Assembly: GCA_020056155.1 (NCBI GenBank)
Contig: JAGVII010000503.1
Coordinates: 1 to 8,053 of the forward strand
Length of the DNA: 8,053 bases
Source of the DNA: Afipia sp.
GTDB taxonomy: Bacteria > Pseudomonadota > Alphaproteobacteria > Rhizobiales > Xanthobacteraceae
Direction of reading: 5' to 3'
The notes under the pieces are model-generated. The model did no database searches, was not told the origin of the DNA, and worked only from the letters and a program-made list of their open reading frames with translations. Of this stretch, positions 1 to 6,462 are shown one piece after another; the first letter of the stretch is position 1; each line of letters begins with the position of its first letter. The position numbers and the translations under genes were made by a program.

Positions 1-1
1 G

Positions 2-355
2 CCAGACGATCTTGCCAAGCACAACATGCTCGGCTTCTGCTTTGCAAAACAGATCGACGGCTGGCCGTTTCGTGACAGCAGCGGCGGCATCGTCACCGTG
101 CCGCCGGTCGGTAACGCACTGGTCTCGGACGGCGAAGCCATGCAGCGGCTAACGGTTGCCGGAGCGGGCCTTGCGCGCCTCGCCCGCTTTCACGTCGACG
201 CAGATATCAAGGCGGGACGACTGGTGCCGGTGCTCGAAGCCGTCAATCCCGGCGATCTCGAACCGATCCACGCCGTGTTCGTCGGCCATGGCGGGCAGTT
301 GCCCGCGCGCGTGCGGGCATTTCTGGATTATCTGGTGGAGAATGCGCGGCTTTAG
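2..355 (+). CDS. LysR-type transcriptional regulator, C-terminal part (5' end outside window)
   Basis: The reading frame is open from the left edge and ends at TAG 353-355, giving the last 117 residues. They match the second half of a LysR effector-binding domain. The frame starts with PDDLAKHNMLGF, which resembles the usual 'P-x-D-L-x-x-H-x-C-L' stretch. A GLARLARFHVDADIKAGRLVPVL segment follows, where the pocket domain selects the effector. The family's closing LPARVRAFLDYL helix comes last. The N-terminal winged helix-turn-helix lies outside the window, so DNA target and promoter cannot be judged. The first internal ATG (position 26) lies inside the domain and is not a credible start. The gene converges on the hydrolase gene with 44 nt between stops, so it is not the classic divergent LysR/target pair, although it could still regulate the neighbour. 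Family assignment is firm; effector and targets are unknown. Confidence 0.9.
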   Translation, partial: PDDLAKHNMLGFCFAKQIDGWPFRDSSGGIVTVPPVGNALVSDGEAMQRLTVAGAGLARLARFHVDADIKAGRLVPVLEAVNPGDLEPIHAVFVGHGGQLPARVRAFLDYLVENARL

Positions 356-360
356 GAAAA

Positions 361-388
361 CCGGACGGCCGCTTCGCGAGCCGCCCGG
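361..388 (-). terminator. Probable intrinsic terminator of the hydrolase gene
   Basis: Between the two convergent stop codons, CCGG-a-CGGC (361-369) pairs with GCCG-c-CCGG (380-388). This gives eight GC pairs around one mismatch, with a 10-nt loop. Read on the minus strand, the stem starts 11 nt after the hydrolase stop and is followed directly by TTTT (complement of 357-360), as in a rho-independent terminator. On the plus strand the stem is followed by AAAATT, so termination of the LysR transcript here is less convincing. The U-tract is short. Confidence 0.55.
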
Positions 389-399
389 AAAATTCAAAC

Positions 400-1179
400 C
401 TAGCTCTTGTGCCGTCCCGCAGCCTCGATGATCAGGTCGGCGATCTCCTTGGGATGCGAGACCAGCGACAGATGGCCCGCATTCAGTTCAATCGTGGTCG
501 CATTCATGCGCCTGGCGAGAAAACGCTCCAGATCAGGATTGATGGTCTGGTCGTCCTTCGACACCGCATAGAATGACGGCTTGCCGTGCCATGCCGCCTG
601 CGTGGTGCGCCCGGCAAAGATCGAAGCTGCGGTGTCGCCCTGCTCCGCATAAAGCGCCTCGGCCTGCTTGTGCGGCACGCCGTTGGCAAAATACTTCAAG
701 AACGAATCTTCCGAGAGCCGGGTATAGCCATCATGTGTCTGGATGCCCGCCCGCACCGGGCCTGACGGAAACTTTCCCGACAGCGTCACAAAATCCTCGT
801 TGGCATCGGGCGCGCGCGCCGCGACGTAAACCAGCGACGATACTTTCGGATCGTTGCCGACATCGCTGATGACCGTGCCGCCCCATGAATGCGCGACAAG
901 GACGGTCGGGCCATCCTGAAGCGCAAGCACCCGGCGCACCGCCGCATCGGAATCCTCAAGAGAGCTGAGGGGGTTCTGCACGGCGGTCACATGCAATCCC
1001 GCTGCCTGCAAGCGCGGGATCACCTCACCCCAGCTTGAGCCGTCGGCCCACGCGCCGTGCACCAGCACCACATTCTTTGCCGCCACCGGCGGGATGGTCT
1101 GTGCGACAGCTTCCAAGGTGCAGAATGCGCCTGTCACCGCACTGACCGCCACCGCCATAACGAGTTTTGCAATTTTCAT
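400..1179 (-). CDS. Secreted alpha/beta-hydrolase fold protein (esterase-like)
   Basis: 259 residues. An N-terminal Sec signal peptide is visible: K2 and K5, a hydrophobic core at about 6-19, and a likely cut after AVA (26/27), so the mature enzyme should act in the periplasm or outside. Family marks follow in order: the HGAW oxyanion-region motif (41-44), the nucleophile elbow AHSWGG with Ser98, a candidate acid in KDDQ (Asp209 or Asp210), and the catalytic His236 in AGHLS. This is a complete Ser-Asp-His triad in the Abhydrolase_6 / methylesterase-like group. The substrate is unknown; nothing nearby points to a pathway. The ATG start is supported by GGAG (1187-1190) seven nt upstream. The gene lies 184 nt behind murG on the same strand and shares no function with it, so it is probably a separate unit. 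C20 is not in a valid lipobox (F at -1), so I do not call it a lipoprotein. Confidence 0.9.
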   Translation of the reverse strand: MKIAKLVMAVAVSAVTGAFCTLEAVAQTIPPVAAKNVVLVHGAWADGSSWGEVIPRLQAAGLHVTAVQNPLSSLEDSDAAVRRVLALQDGPTVLVAHSWGGTVISDVGNDPKVSSLVYVAARAPDANEDFVTLSGKFPSGPVRAGIQTHDGYTRLSEDSFLKYFANGVPHKQAEALYAEQGDTAASIFAGRTTQAAWHGKPSFYAVSKDDQTINPDLERFLARRMNATTIELNAGHLSLVSHPKEIADLIIEAAGRHKS

Positions 1180-1210
1180 GATCTTGCTCCGCGATTGGTT
1201 GTTCAGGAGC

Positions 1211-1258
1211 GTTGCGCCCCTTCACAGACCTCTTCGATTCAAAACGATGCGGCGCAAC
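1211..1258. repeat. 8-bp inverted repeat upstream of the hydrolase gene
   Basis: GTTGCGCC (1211-1218) is matched perfectly by GGCGCAAC (1251-1258), with 32 nt between the arms. It lies 32-79 nt upstream of the hydrolase ATG, where an operator or leader hairpin would be expected. I see no convincing -35/-10 pair with normal spacing in the 184-nt gap, so its use is unproven. Confidence 0.4.
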
Positions 1259-1310
1259 CAACTCACAGGCTTGTGACATGCGGAAAGAATATGCAGATCG
1301 TTCAGCGTCG

Positions 1311-1328
1311 CATGACTCTTTCGTCATG
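1311..1328. repeat. Short inverted repeat just downstream of murG
   Basis: CATGAC (1311-1316) and GTCATG (1323-1328) form a perfect 6-bp stem with a 6-nt loop. It lies 36 nt after the murG stop on the minus strand. No T-run follows it in that direction, so it is not a standard intrinsic terminator. It could be a weak hairpin or a protein-binding dyad. No better terminator for the mur transcript is visible in 1180-1363. Confidence 0.35.
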
Positions 1329-1363
1329 TTCGCGCCTGATGTCGGCATACGGCTAATGACGGC

Positions 1364-2464
1364 TTAGATCCCCGCGACCTTGATCATCAGATCGGCGAGC
1401 CGCTCCGCGGCATCGAGCTTGCCGACTGTGCGCGCGCCGCTCGCCATTGCACTCAACCGCGCCGGATCGGCGGCGAGCGCGGAAATTTCCGCAGCAAGAC
1501 GATCTGGCGTGAACTCAGTCTGGGGAATGCGGATCGCGCCACCGGCTTTCTCCAGCACGCCAGCATTGGCGTGCTGATCCTGATCGATCGCGCCGGGCAG
1601 CGGCACCAGAATCGAGGGACGTCCGATCGCGCCGAGTTCGGCGACAGTCCCCGCCCCCGAACGCGACACCACCAGATGCGTCGCGGCGAACCGCACCGGC
1701 AGATCGGCGAAGAACGGCGCCAGTTCGGCTTCGATCTTGAGCTTGTCGTATACAGTGCGCACGCGCGCCATATCCTCGTCGCGCACCTGCTGAACCAGAC
1801 TGATCCTGCGCCACAGCGCCGGCTCGAGGCGTTCGATCGCGCCCGGCACGATGTCGGCCATCACACGGGCGCCCTGACTGCCGCCGACCACAAGCAGGCG
1901 TAACGGACCATCGGCATCCGGTGCGACATACGGCACGGCAGCGGCGGCGAGAATCGCAGGCCGCATCGGTGTGCCGGTCAACGTCGTCCTGCCGGCGAGC
2001 GCGGGATCGCGGTCCAGCACCCCCGGCAACGACGTCGCTATCGCGCTGACCCGCGTCGAGAGCAAGCGGTTGGCGCGACCGAGCACGGCATTGGAATCGT
2101 GAATGACTGTCGGAATGCCGAGTAGTTTCGCCGCGATCAGGGGCGGCAGCGTCGGATAGCCGCCGAAACCGACCACGGCCTTCGGCTTTCGCCGCAACAG
2201 CACGGCGAGCGACATCGCGCCACCGGCGGCGAGCAGCGTACCGGTCCGCGCCAGCGCCCACGGCGTGCGTCCGCGCACGGTTTCGCTCGGCACCACATCC
2301 ATCATGTCGCGCGTGAACATCCCGCCATAACGGAGCGCGCGGGAGTCGGTCATCAGGCGCACCTGCACACCGCGCTTCATCAGCGCAACGCCCAGCGCTT
2401 CGGCAGGAAACAGGTGACCACCCGTTCCGCCCGCCGCCAGAATGATGAGAGCTCTGTCAGGCAT
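1364..2464 (-). CDS. murG: UDP-N-acetylglucosamine--MurNAc-(pentapeptide) pyrophosphoryl-undecaprenol GlcNAc transferase
   Basis: MurG adds GlcNAc from UDP-GlcNAc to lipid I, making lipid II, at the inner face of the cytoplasmic membrane. The protein is a GT-B glycosyltransferase of 366 residues from this start. N-domain marks are the glycine loop GGTGGH (12-17), GFGGYPT (99-105) and HDSNAVLG (122-129). C-domain marks are GGSQGAR (194-200), SRSGAGTVAEL (267-277) and DQDQHANA (294-301), which contribute to the UDP-GlcNAc site. I chose ATG 2462-2464 because it puts GGTGGH at the usual distance from the N-terminus and has a GAG six nt upstream. A GTG at 2480-2482 would add six residues and overlap the ftsW stop as GTGA, the form typical of translational coupling, but has no visible SD. 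Either way it is co-transcribed with ftsW. HDSN replaces the HEQN of E. coli MurG; I regard this as lineage variation. Confidence 0.97.
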   Translation of the reverse strand: MPDRALIILAAGGTGGHLFPAEALGVALMKRGVQVRLMTDSRALRYGGMFTRDMMDVVPSETVRGRTPWALARTGTLLAAGGAMSLAVLLRRKPKAVVGFGGYPTLPPLIAAKLLGIPTVIHDSNAVLGRANRLLSTRVSAIATSLPGVLDRDPALAGRTTLTGTPMRPAILAAAAVPYVAPDADGPLRLLVVGGSQGARVMADIVPGAIERLEPALWRRISLVQQVRDEDMARVRTVYDKLKIEAELAPFFADLPVRFAATHLVVSRSGAGTVAELGAIGRPSILVPLPGAIDQDQHANAGVLEKAGGAIRIPQTEFTPDRLAAEISALAADPARLSAMASGARTVGKLDAAERLADLMIKVAGI

Positions 2465-2478
2465 GGAATACTCGCGGG

Positions 2479-3630
2479 TCACGCGAAGCCGTGCGCGGAG
2501 TTGGCAGCGCCGATCGATTCCATTTCGACGCGCGGGCGCTGCCGCGTCAAGGCCAGCAGCATGCCGACGCCGTAGGCCAGCGAGATCATCGACGATCCGC
2601 CGTATGAGATGAACGGCAGCGTCATGCCCTTCGCCGGCATCAGATGCAGGTTCACCGCCATGTTGATCGCCGCCTGGATTCCGAACAGGATCGAAAGGCC
2701 CGCGGCGGCGAAGCGTGTGAACAGATCCTCACTGGCATAGGCGCGCGACAGAGAGCGGATGACAATGAAGGCGAACAGCGCGAGCAGCGCGAGGCACAGG
2801 ATGATCCCGAATTCCTCGGCCGCCACCGCGAACACGAAGTCGGTGTGACTGTCAGGCAAGATGCGCTTTACCGTGCCCTCGCCCGGCCCCTGCCCGAACC
2901 AGCCGCCATGCGTGAAGGCTTCCATCGCGGTATCGACCTGGAAGGTGTCACCCGACGACGGGTCCATGAAGCGTTTGATGCGGCCCGCGACGTGCGGCAC
3001 CATCATGTAGGCGCCGAACAATCCGACCGCGCCCGCGCCCATCAGGCCGAACACCCAGATCATCCGCATGCCGGCGATGAAGAACAGCGCACCCCAAACC
3101 ATCAGCAGCAGCATTGTCTGGCCAAAGTCCGGCTCCAGCACCAGCAGCGTGACGGTCATCAGCAGAAGCCCGAGCGCCATCGACGTCGCCGGCATTTCGG
3201 GGCGCTTGGCGGATTCCGCGAACAGCCATGCCACCAGCACCACAAACGCAGGCTTGAGGGATTCCGATGCCTGAATGTTCAGGCCGAGAATCGTGATCCA
3301 GCGCCTGGCGCCCTTCACCTCCGGCCCGAACATCAGCGTCGCGACCACCAGCACGATGCTGATCGTAAACACGATCAGCGCGCTGCGGCGGACCTGGCGC
3401 GGCGACAGGAACGAGACGCCCAGCATCACGATCAGCGACGGCACCAGAAAGAAAACATGCCGGTTGAAGAAGTGAAACGGATCGAGGCCGATGCGCACCG
3501 CCACCGGCGGACTCGCGGCCAGCGACAGGATCACGCCGCCGAGCATCAGCGTGATAAACGCCGCCAGCAGCAGCCGATCCACCGTCCACCACCATTCGCT
3601 CAAAGGCGTGCGTTGCTCGCGGGAGATCAT
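2479..3630 (-). CDS. ftsW: Septal peptidoglycan glycosyltransferase FtsW (SEDS family)
   Basis: FtsW is the SEDS-family polymerase that, with its partner class B PBP (FtsI), strings lipid II into septal glycan. The 383-residue protein is a polytopic membrane protein with about ten hydrophobic segments, the first at about 19-39. SEDS marks are KGARRWI (106-112), EPDFGQ (166-171), SHTDFVFA with the catalytic Asp264, AAEEFG (270-275) and the ISYGGSS loop (341-347). Together with its place in the dcw cluster, these favour FtsW over RodA. The start ATG has AGGA (3638-3641) seven nt upstream. It is separated from murD by 217 nt, unusually loose for this cluster, and that gap holds a palindromic repeat plus about 130 nt that could carry a promoter. 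It is tightly followed by murG. Confidence 0.97.
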   Translation of the reverse strand: MISREQRTPLSEWWWTVDRLLLAAFITLMLGGVILSLAASPPVAVRIGLDPFHFFNRHVFFLVPSLIVMLGVSFLSPRQVRRSALIVFTISIVLVVATLMFGPEVKGARRWITILGLNIQASESLKPAFVVLVAWLFAESAKRPEMPATSMALGLLLMTVTLLVLEPDFGQTMLLLMVWGALFFIAGMRMIWVFGLMGAGAVGLFGAYMMVPHVAGRIKRFMDPSSGDTFQVDTAMEAFTHGGWFGQGPGEGTVKRILPDSHTDFVFAVAAEEFGIILCLALLALFAFIVIRSLSRAYASEDLFTRFAAAGLSILFGIQAAINMAVNLHLMPAKGMTLPFISYGGSSMISLAYGVGMLLALTRQRPRVEMESIGAANSAHGFA

Positions 3631-3651
3631 GTGCGTGTCCTGCGCAAAAGA

Positions 3652-3666
3652 TTAACGGGGTATTAC
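3652..3666 (+). promoter_or_regulatory. Weak CtrA-like box upstream of ftsW
   Basis: The sequence reads TTAA-N7-TTAC, one base off the TTAA-N7-TTAA core bound by CtrA, the cell-cycle regulator of alphaproteobacteria. It lies 22-36 nt upstream of the ftsW ATG in the AT-richer part of the murD-ftsW gap. A short degenerate motif like this can occur by chance, and no matching -10 element is clear, so this is a suggestion only. Confidence 0.2.
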
Positions 3667-3760
3667 TCACCCATCATGGTTTCGGGAGGGTTAAAGATGG
3701 ACGGATACGCGAAAAAATCTCGTCAAAATGTATAGAAAACAGGCGGAGGGCCATCGCCAC

Positions 3761-3841
3761 CGTCATTGCGAGGAGCCCTCGCGACGAAGCAATCCCGTCT
3801 TTCTTGTGACGCTGGATTGCTTCGCTTCGCTCGCAATGACG
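3761..3841. repeat. Dispersed palindromic repeat (hairpin element) between murD and ftsW
   Basis: The ends CGTCATTGCGAG (3761-3772) and CTCGCAATGACG (3830-3841) are perfect 12-bp inverted repeats. Inside them CGAAGCAATCC (3785-3795) pairs with GGATTGCTTCG (3814-3824), and CGTC/GACG (3796-3799/3808-3811) closes the tip around an 8-nt loop. The whole forms a long hairpin with one asymmetric bulge. It stops six nt short of the murD stop codon. From memory this is the abundant intergenic repeat of Bradyrhizobium relatives and other bacteria, whose translation gives the familiar spurious 'CEE...DCFASLAMT' peptide. The window has only this copy. No T-run follows it on the minus strand, so it is not a standard terminator. 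Confidence 0.85.
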
Positions 3842-3847
3842 AGAAAC

Positions 3848-5245
3848 TCACGGCGGTGTCAGGCCACCGGGCAGCGCGTTGGCGATATCACGGAAGCGGT
3901 CGCCGCGTTTCTCGAAATTCGGGAACTGGTCGAACGACGCGCAGGCTGGCGACAACAGGACAACAGGCTCGCTCAGGCCGGACGCTTCGGCGTCACGCGC
4001 GGCATGCGGCACCGCCTCTTCCAGAGTCCTGCTGATCTCGTGCGGAATATCGCCAAGCGTTTTCGCGAACTCTTCCGCGGCCTCGCCGATCAGATAGGCC
4101 TTGCGGATGCGCGGGAAGAACGCGCGCAAGCTCTCGATGCCGCCGGTCTTGGGCTTGCCGCCCGCGATCCAGAAAATGTCCTTGAACGAGGACAGCGCGT
4201 GCGCCGCCGCGTCGGCGTTGGTGCCCTTGGAGTCATTGATGAACAGCACGCGGCCATGGCGGCCGATCTGCTCCATGCGATGTGCAAGGCCCGGAAAACT
4301 GCGCAGCCCCTGCTGCAGCATCTCGCTGCTGACCCCAAGCGCCAGCACCGCGGCTGACGCACATGCCGCATTCTGCGCGTTGTGAAGGCCGCGCAGCGAA
4401 CCGATCTCGTTGATGCTGGCGATTCGCGATCGTGCGCCGCCGTCAACGCGCACGATGGTCTCGCCTTCGAGACAGATCCCGTCCGCTACCGGATGCCTGA
4501 CCGAGACACGAACGACGTTCTTGCCCGCCTGCGCCACGCGATCGGCGATTGCCGCGCACCAGCGATCGTCGACGCCGATGATGGCGGTGCCGTCCTGCTG
4601 CACGCCCGCCACCAGACGTTCCTTCACCGCCGCATAATGTTCGATGGTGCCGTGTCGGTCGATGTGGTCTTCGGTGACGTTGAGCAGGATGCCGACAGCC
4701 GGATCGAGCGAGGGCGTAAGATCGATCTGGTACGACGACATCTCGATCACATGGACGCGGCCTTTCGCCGGCGGCGCCAGCGAGAGGATCGCGGTGCCGA
4801 TGTTGCCGCCCATCTGGGTATCGTAGCCGGCCTCGCGCATCAGATGCGCCACCAGCGCCGTGGTGGTGGACTTGCCGTTGGTGCCGGTGATGGCGACGAA
4901 TGGCGCATCCGGTGCATGACGTTTGCGCTCCCGGCAGAACAGCTCGATGTCGCCGATCACCTCGACGCCTGCATCCTTCGCGGCCAGCACGGTCCAGTGC
5001 GGCTGCGGATGAGTCAGCGGCACGCCGGGCGTCAGGATCAGCGCCGCGAAATTCGCCCAGGACACCGTGCGCAGGTCGGCAGTGATGAAACCCGCCTTCG
5101 CTGCCTCCGCGAGCTTTGCCGGTGTGTCGTCGCTGGCGATGACTTCCGCGCCGCCCGCCTTCAAAGCGTGACAGCTTGCAAGCCCCGACCCGCCGAGGCC
5201 GAACACCGCAACCGTCTTGCCCGCGAAGGAGGTGACGGGAGTCAT
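3848..5245 (-). CDS. murD: UDP-N-acetylmuramoyl-L-alanine--D-glutamate ligase
   Basis: MurD adds D-glutamate to UDP-MurNAc-L-Ala with ATP in the cytoplasm. 465 residues from this start. Three Mur-ligase domains are visible: a Rossmann-like N-domain with GLGGSG (16-21), a central ATPase domain with P-loop GTNGKST (121-127), IEMSSYQ (167-173) and [11 protein letters not shown] (189-199), and a C-domain with [11 protein letters not shown] (337-347) and [11 protein letters not shown] (431-441). All key motifs are intact. The frame stays open upstream to an ATG at 5333-5335, but those 30 codons are translated repeat sequence. The start at 5243-5245 gives the family N-terminus ([12 protein letters not shown]) and has GGAG eight nt upstream. 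The gene sits 118 nt after mraY and 217 nt before ftsW, each gap carrying a different palindromic repeat. Function is secure; only the expression effect of the repeats is open. Confidence 0.97.
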   Translation of the reverse strand: MTPVTSFAGKTVAVFGLGGSGLASCHALKAGGAEVIASDDTPAKLAEAAKAGFITADLRTVSWANFAALILTPGVPLTHPQPHWTVLAAKDAGVEVIGDIELFCRERKRHAPDAPFVAITGTNGKSTTTALVAHLMREAGYDTQMGGNIGTAILSLAPPAKGRVHVIEMSSYQIDLTPSLDPAVGILLNVTEDHIDRHGTIEHYAAVKERLVAGVQQDGTAIIGVDDRWCAAIADRVAQAGKNVVRVSVRHPVADGICLEGETIVRVDGGARSRIASINEIGSLRGLHNAQNAACASAAVLALGVSSEMLQQGLRSFPGLAHRMEQIGRHGRVLFINDSKGTNADAAAHALSSFKDIFWIAGGKPKTGGIESLRAFFPRIRKAYLIGEAAEEFAKTLGDIPHEISRTLEEAVPHAARDAEASGLSEPVVLLSPACASFDQFPNFEKRGDRFRDIANALPGGLTPP

Positions 5246-5253
5246 CCAACACA

Positions 5254-5257
5254 CTCC
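5254..5257 (-). promoter_or_regulatory. murD: Ribosome binding site that sets the murD start
   Basis: The minus strand reads GGAG followed by eight nt and then ATG (5243-5245). The site directly adjoins the end of the palindromic repeat (5258), so the repeat hairpin would stand immediately 5' of it in the mRNA. It supports the short MurD form over the 30-residue longer one. Confidence 0.6.
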
Positions 5258-5333
5258 GTCATTCCGGACGACGCGAAGCGGCGATCCGGAATCTCGAGAT
5301 TCCGGGTTCGTGCTTCGCACGCCCCGGAATGAC
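5258..5333. repeat. 76-bp dyad repeat between mraY and murD
   Basis: This is a single dyad centred between 5295 and 5296. Outer arms GTCATTCCGG/CCGGAATGAC (5258-5267/5324-5333) and inner arms GCGAAGC/GCTTCGC (5273-5279/5312-5318) share that centre with a perfect 20-bp palindrome, CCGGAATCTCGAGATTCCGG (5286-5305). I count 28 of 38 positions pairing. It fills about two thirds of the mraY-murD gap. From memory it belongs to the 'GTCATTCCGG...' repeats common in Bradyrhizobium-type genomes. It is a different family from the element downstream of murD. It encodes no protein, although it is open in the murD frame. Confidence 0.85.
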
Positions 5334-5363
5334 ACGCTGGAGATTGCGCGGTCGGTGGAACCA

Positions 5364-6449
5364 TCACCGCAGCTTCAGCGTCGAGAGACCGGCCAGCGCC
5401 AGCATCACCGAGACGATCCAGAACCGGATGACGATTTGCGGTTCGGTCCAGCCCTTCTGTTCGTAGTGATGGTGGATCGGCGCCATGCGGAAGAACCGCT
5501 TTCCGGTGAGCTTAAACGATGCGACCTGCACGATCACGGACAGCGCCTCGACCACGAACAGGCCGCCGATCACCGCCAGCACGATTTCGTGCTTGGTGGC
5601 GACCGCGATTGCGCCAAGCATGCCGCCAAGCGCGAGCGATCCGGTGTCGCCCATGAAGATCGAGGCCGGCGGCGCATTGAACCAGAGGAATCCCAAACCC
5701 GCGCCGAGCACCGCGCCGCACAGCACCGCGAGTTCACCAGTGTCGGGGACGTAGCGGATTTGCAGATATTCCGAGAACACGGCGTTGCCGACGAGATAGG
5801 CAATCATGCCGAAACTCGCCGCCGCGATCATCACCGGAACGATGGCGAGACCGTCGAGGCCGTCGGTGAGGTTCACCGCGTTGCCGGCGCCGACGATGAT
5901 AAAGATCCCGAACATCACGTAGAACCAGCCGATGTTGAGCATGAAGTCCTTGACGAAGGGGATCGACACCGCCGTGACCGACGCGCTGCGGCCGAACCAG
6001 ACAATACAGGCGCAGGCGATCAACGCGATCAGCGCTTCGACCGCGAGGCGCGAACGCCCGGAGAAGCCCTTGTCGGTCTGCTTTGAAACTTTCAGGTAGT
6101 CGTCATAGAACCCGACGAAGCCGAAGCCGAGCGTGACCAGCAGCACGATCCAGACATAGGCATTGCGCAGATTTGCCCACAGCAGCGTCGCGACGATCAG
6201 ACCCGACAGGATCATCAGGCCGCCCATGGTGGGCGTGCCTTTCTTGGTCACCAGATGCGTTGGAGGACCGTCGGCGCGGATCGGCTGGCCCTTGCCCTGC
6301 GCCAGGCGAAGCTGATCGATGATCCATGGCCCGAACAGGAACACGACCAGCGCGCCGGTGACCATCGCACCGCCGGTGCGAAACGTGATGTAGCGGAACA
6401 CATTGATGCCGGGGATGGTGCCGGCGAATTCAGTCAGCCAATAAAACAT
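5364..6449 (-). CDS. mraY: Phospho-N-acetylmuramoyl-pentapeptide-transferase
   Basis: MraY transfers phospho-MurNAc-pentapeptide from UDP to undecaprenyl phosphate, forming lipid I in the inner membrane. The 361-residue length is normal for the family, and about ten hydrophobic segments are visible. Signature motifs are KKGTPTMGG (69-77), DDYLK with the Asp116-Asp117 pair, [10 protein letters not shown] (193-202), [11 protein letters not shown] with Asp268 (266-276) and the PIHHHYE histidine loop (324-330). All expected metal and substrate residues are present. I start at ATG 6447-6449, giving the usual MFYWL N-terminus. A TTG two codons upstream (6453-6455) could be read as a start but has worse spacing to the SD. 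AAGG at 6459-6462 overlaps the murF stop, nine nt from the ATG, so translation is probably coupled. Downstream is the repeat-bearing gap before murD. Confidence 0.97.
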   Translation of the reverse strand: MFYWLTEFAGTIPGINVFRYITFRTGGAMVTGALVVFLFGPWIIDQLRLAQGKGQPIRADGPPTHLVTKKGTPTMGGLMILSGLIVATLLWANLRNAYVWIVLLVTLGFGFVGFYDDYLKVSKQTDKGFSGRSRLAVEALIALIACACIVWFGRSASVTAVSIPFVKDFMLNIGWFYVMFGIFIIVGAGNAVNLTDGLDGLAIVPVMIAAASFGMIAYLVGNAVFSEYLQIRYVPDTGELAVLCGAVLGAGLGFLWFNAPPASIFMGDTGSLALGGMLGAIAVATKHEIVLAVIGGLFVVEALSVIVQVASFKLTGKRFFRMAPIHHHYEQKGWTEPQIVIRFWIVSVMLALAGLSTLKLR

Positions 6450-6458
6450 TTCCAATTG

Positions 6459-6462
6459 CCTT
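6459..6462 (-). promoter_or_regulatory. mraY: mraY ribosome binding site overlapping the murF stop
   Basis: The minus strand reads TAAGG: the murF stop TAA (6461-6463) runs into AAGG, nine nt before the mraY ATG. Ribosomes ending murF would be placed on the mraY site. The spacing favours ATG 6447-6449 over TTG 6453-6455. Confidence 0.5.

Noticed and set aside
1120..1122. Cys20 of the hydrolase as a lipoprotein acylation site
   Set aside because: The residue before Cys is Phe, which does not fit a lipobox, and a normal signal peptidase I site (AVA, 24-26) follows.
1025..1348. Minus-strand 107-codon open frame in the murG-hydrolase gap
   Set aside because: Two fifths of it runs out of frame into the hydrolase signal-peptide region, and there is no SD or family feature. 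The hydrolase has a good SD and signal peptide in its own frame.
2644..3735. Plus-strand 363-codon open frame antisense to ftsW
   Set aside because: Composition is extreme (His, Arg, Gln, Glu), as expected for the reverse of a hydrophobic membrane protein gene in high-GC DNA; no motif. ftsW on the other strand is certain.
3761..3841. Repeat downstream of murD as a rho-independent terminator
   Set aside because: The stem is long enough, but the sequence after it on the minus strand is GTGGCGATGG, without a T-run.
3728..4357. Plus-strand 209-codon open frame over the 3' end of murD
   Set aside because: Its N-terminal part is the well-known spurious translation of the 3761-3841 repeat (CEEPSRRSNP...DCFASLAMT) and the rest is antisense to murD, rich in Arg, Gln and His with no domain.
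3761..5333. The two repeats flanking murD as ends of a mobile element or composite transposon
   Set aside because: They belong to different sequence families, the DNA between them is a normal essential gene in its normal order, and no target-site duplication was noticed.
4382..6086. Long plus-strand open frames antisense to murD and mraY (4382-5332 and 5217-6086)
   Set aside because: They are shadows of the conserved mur genes; Arg/Asp/His-rich with no recognisable domain.
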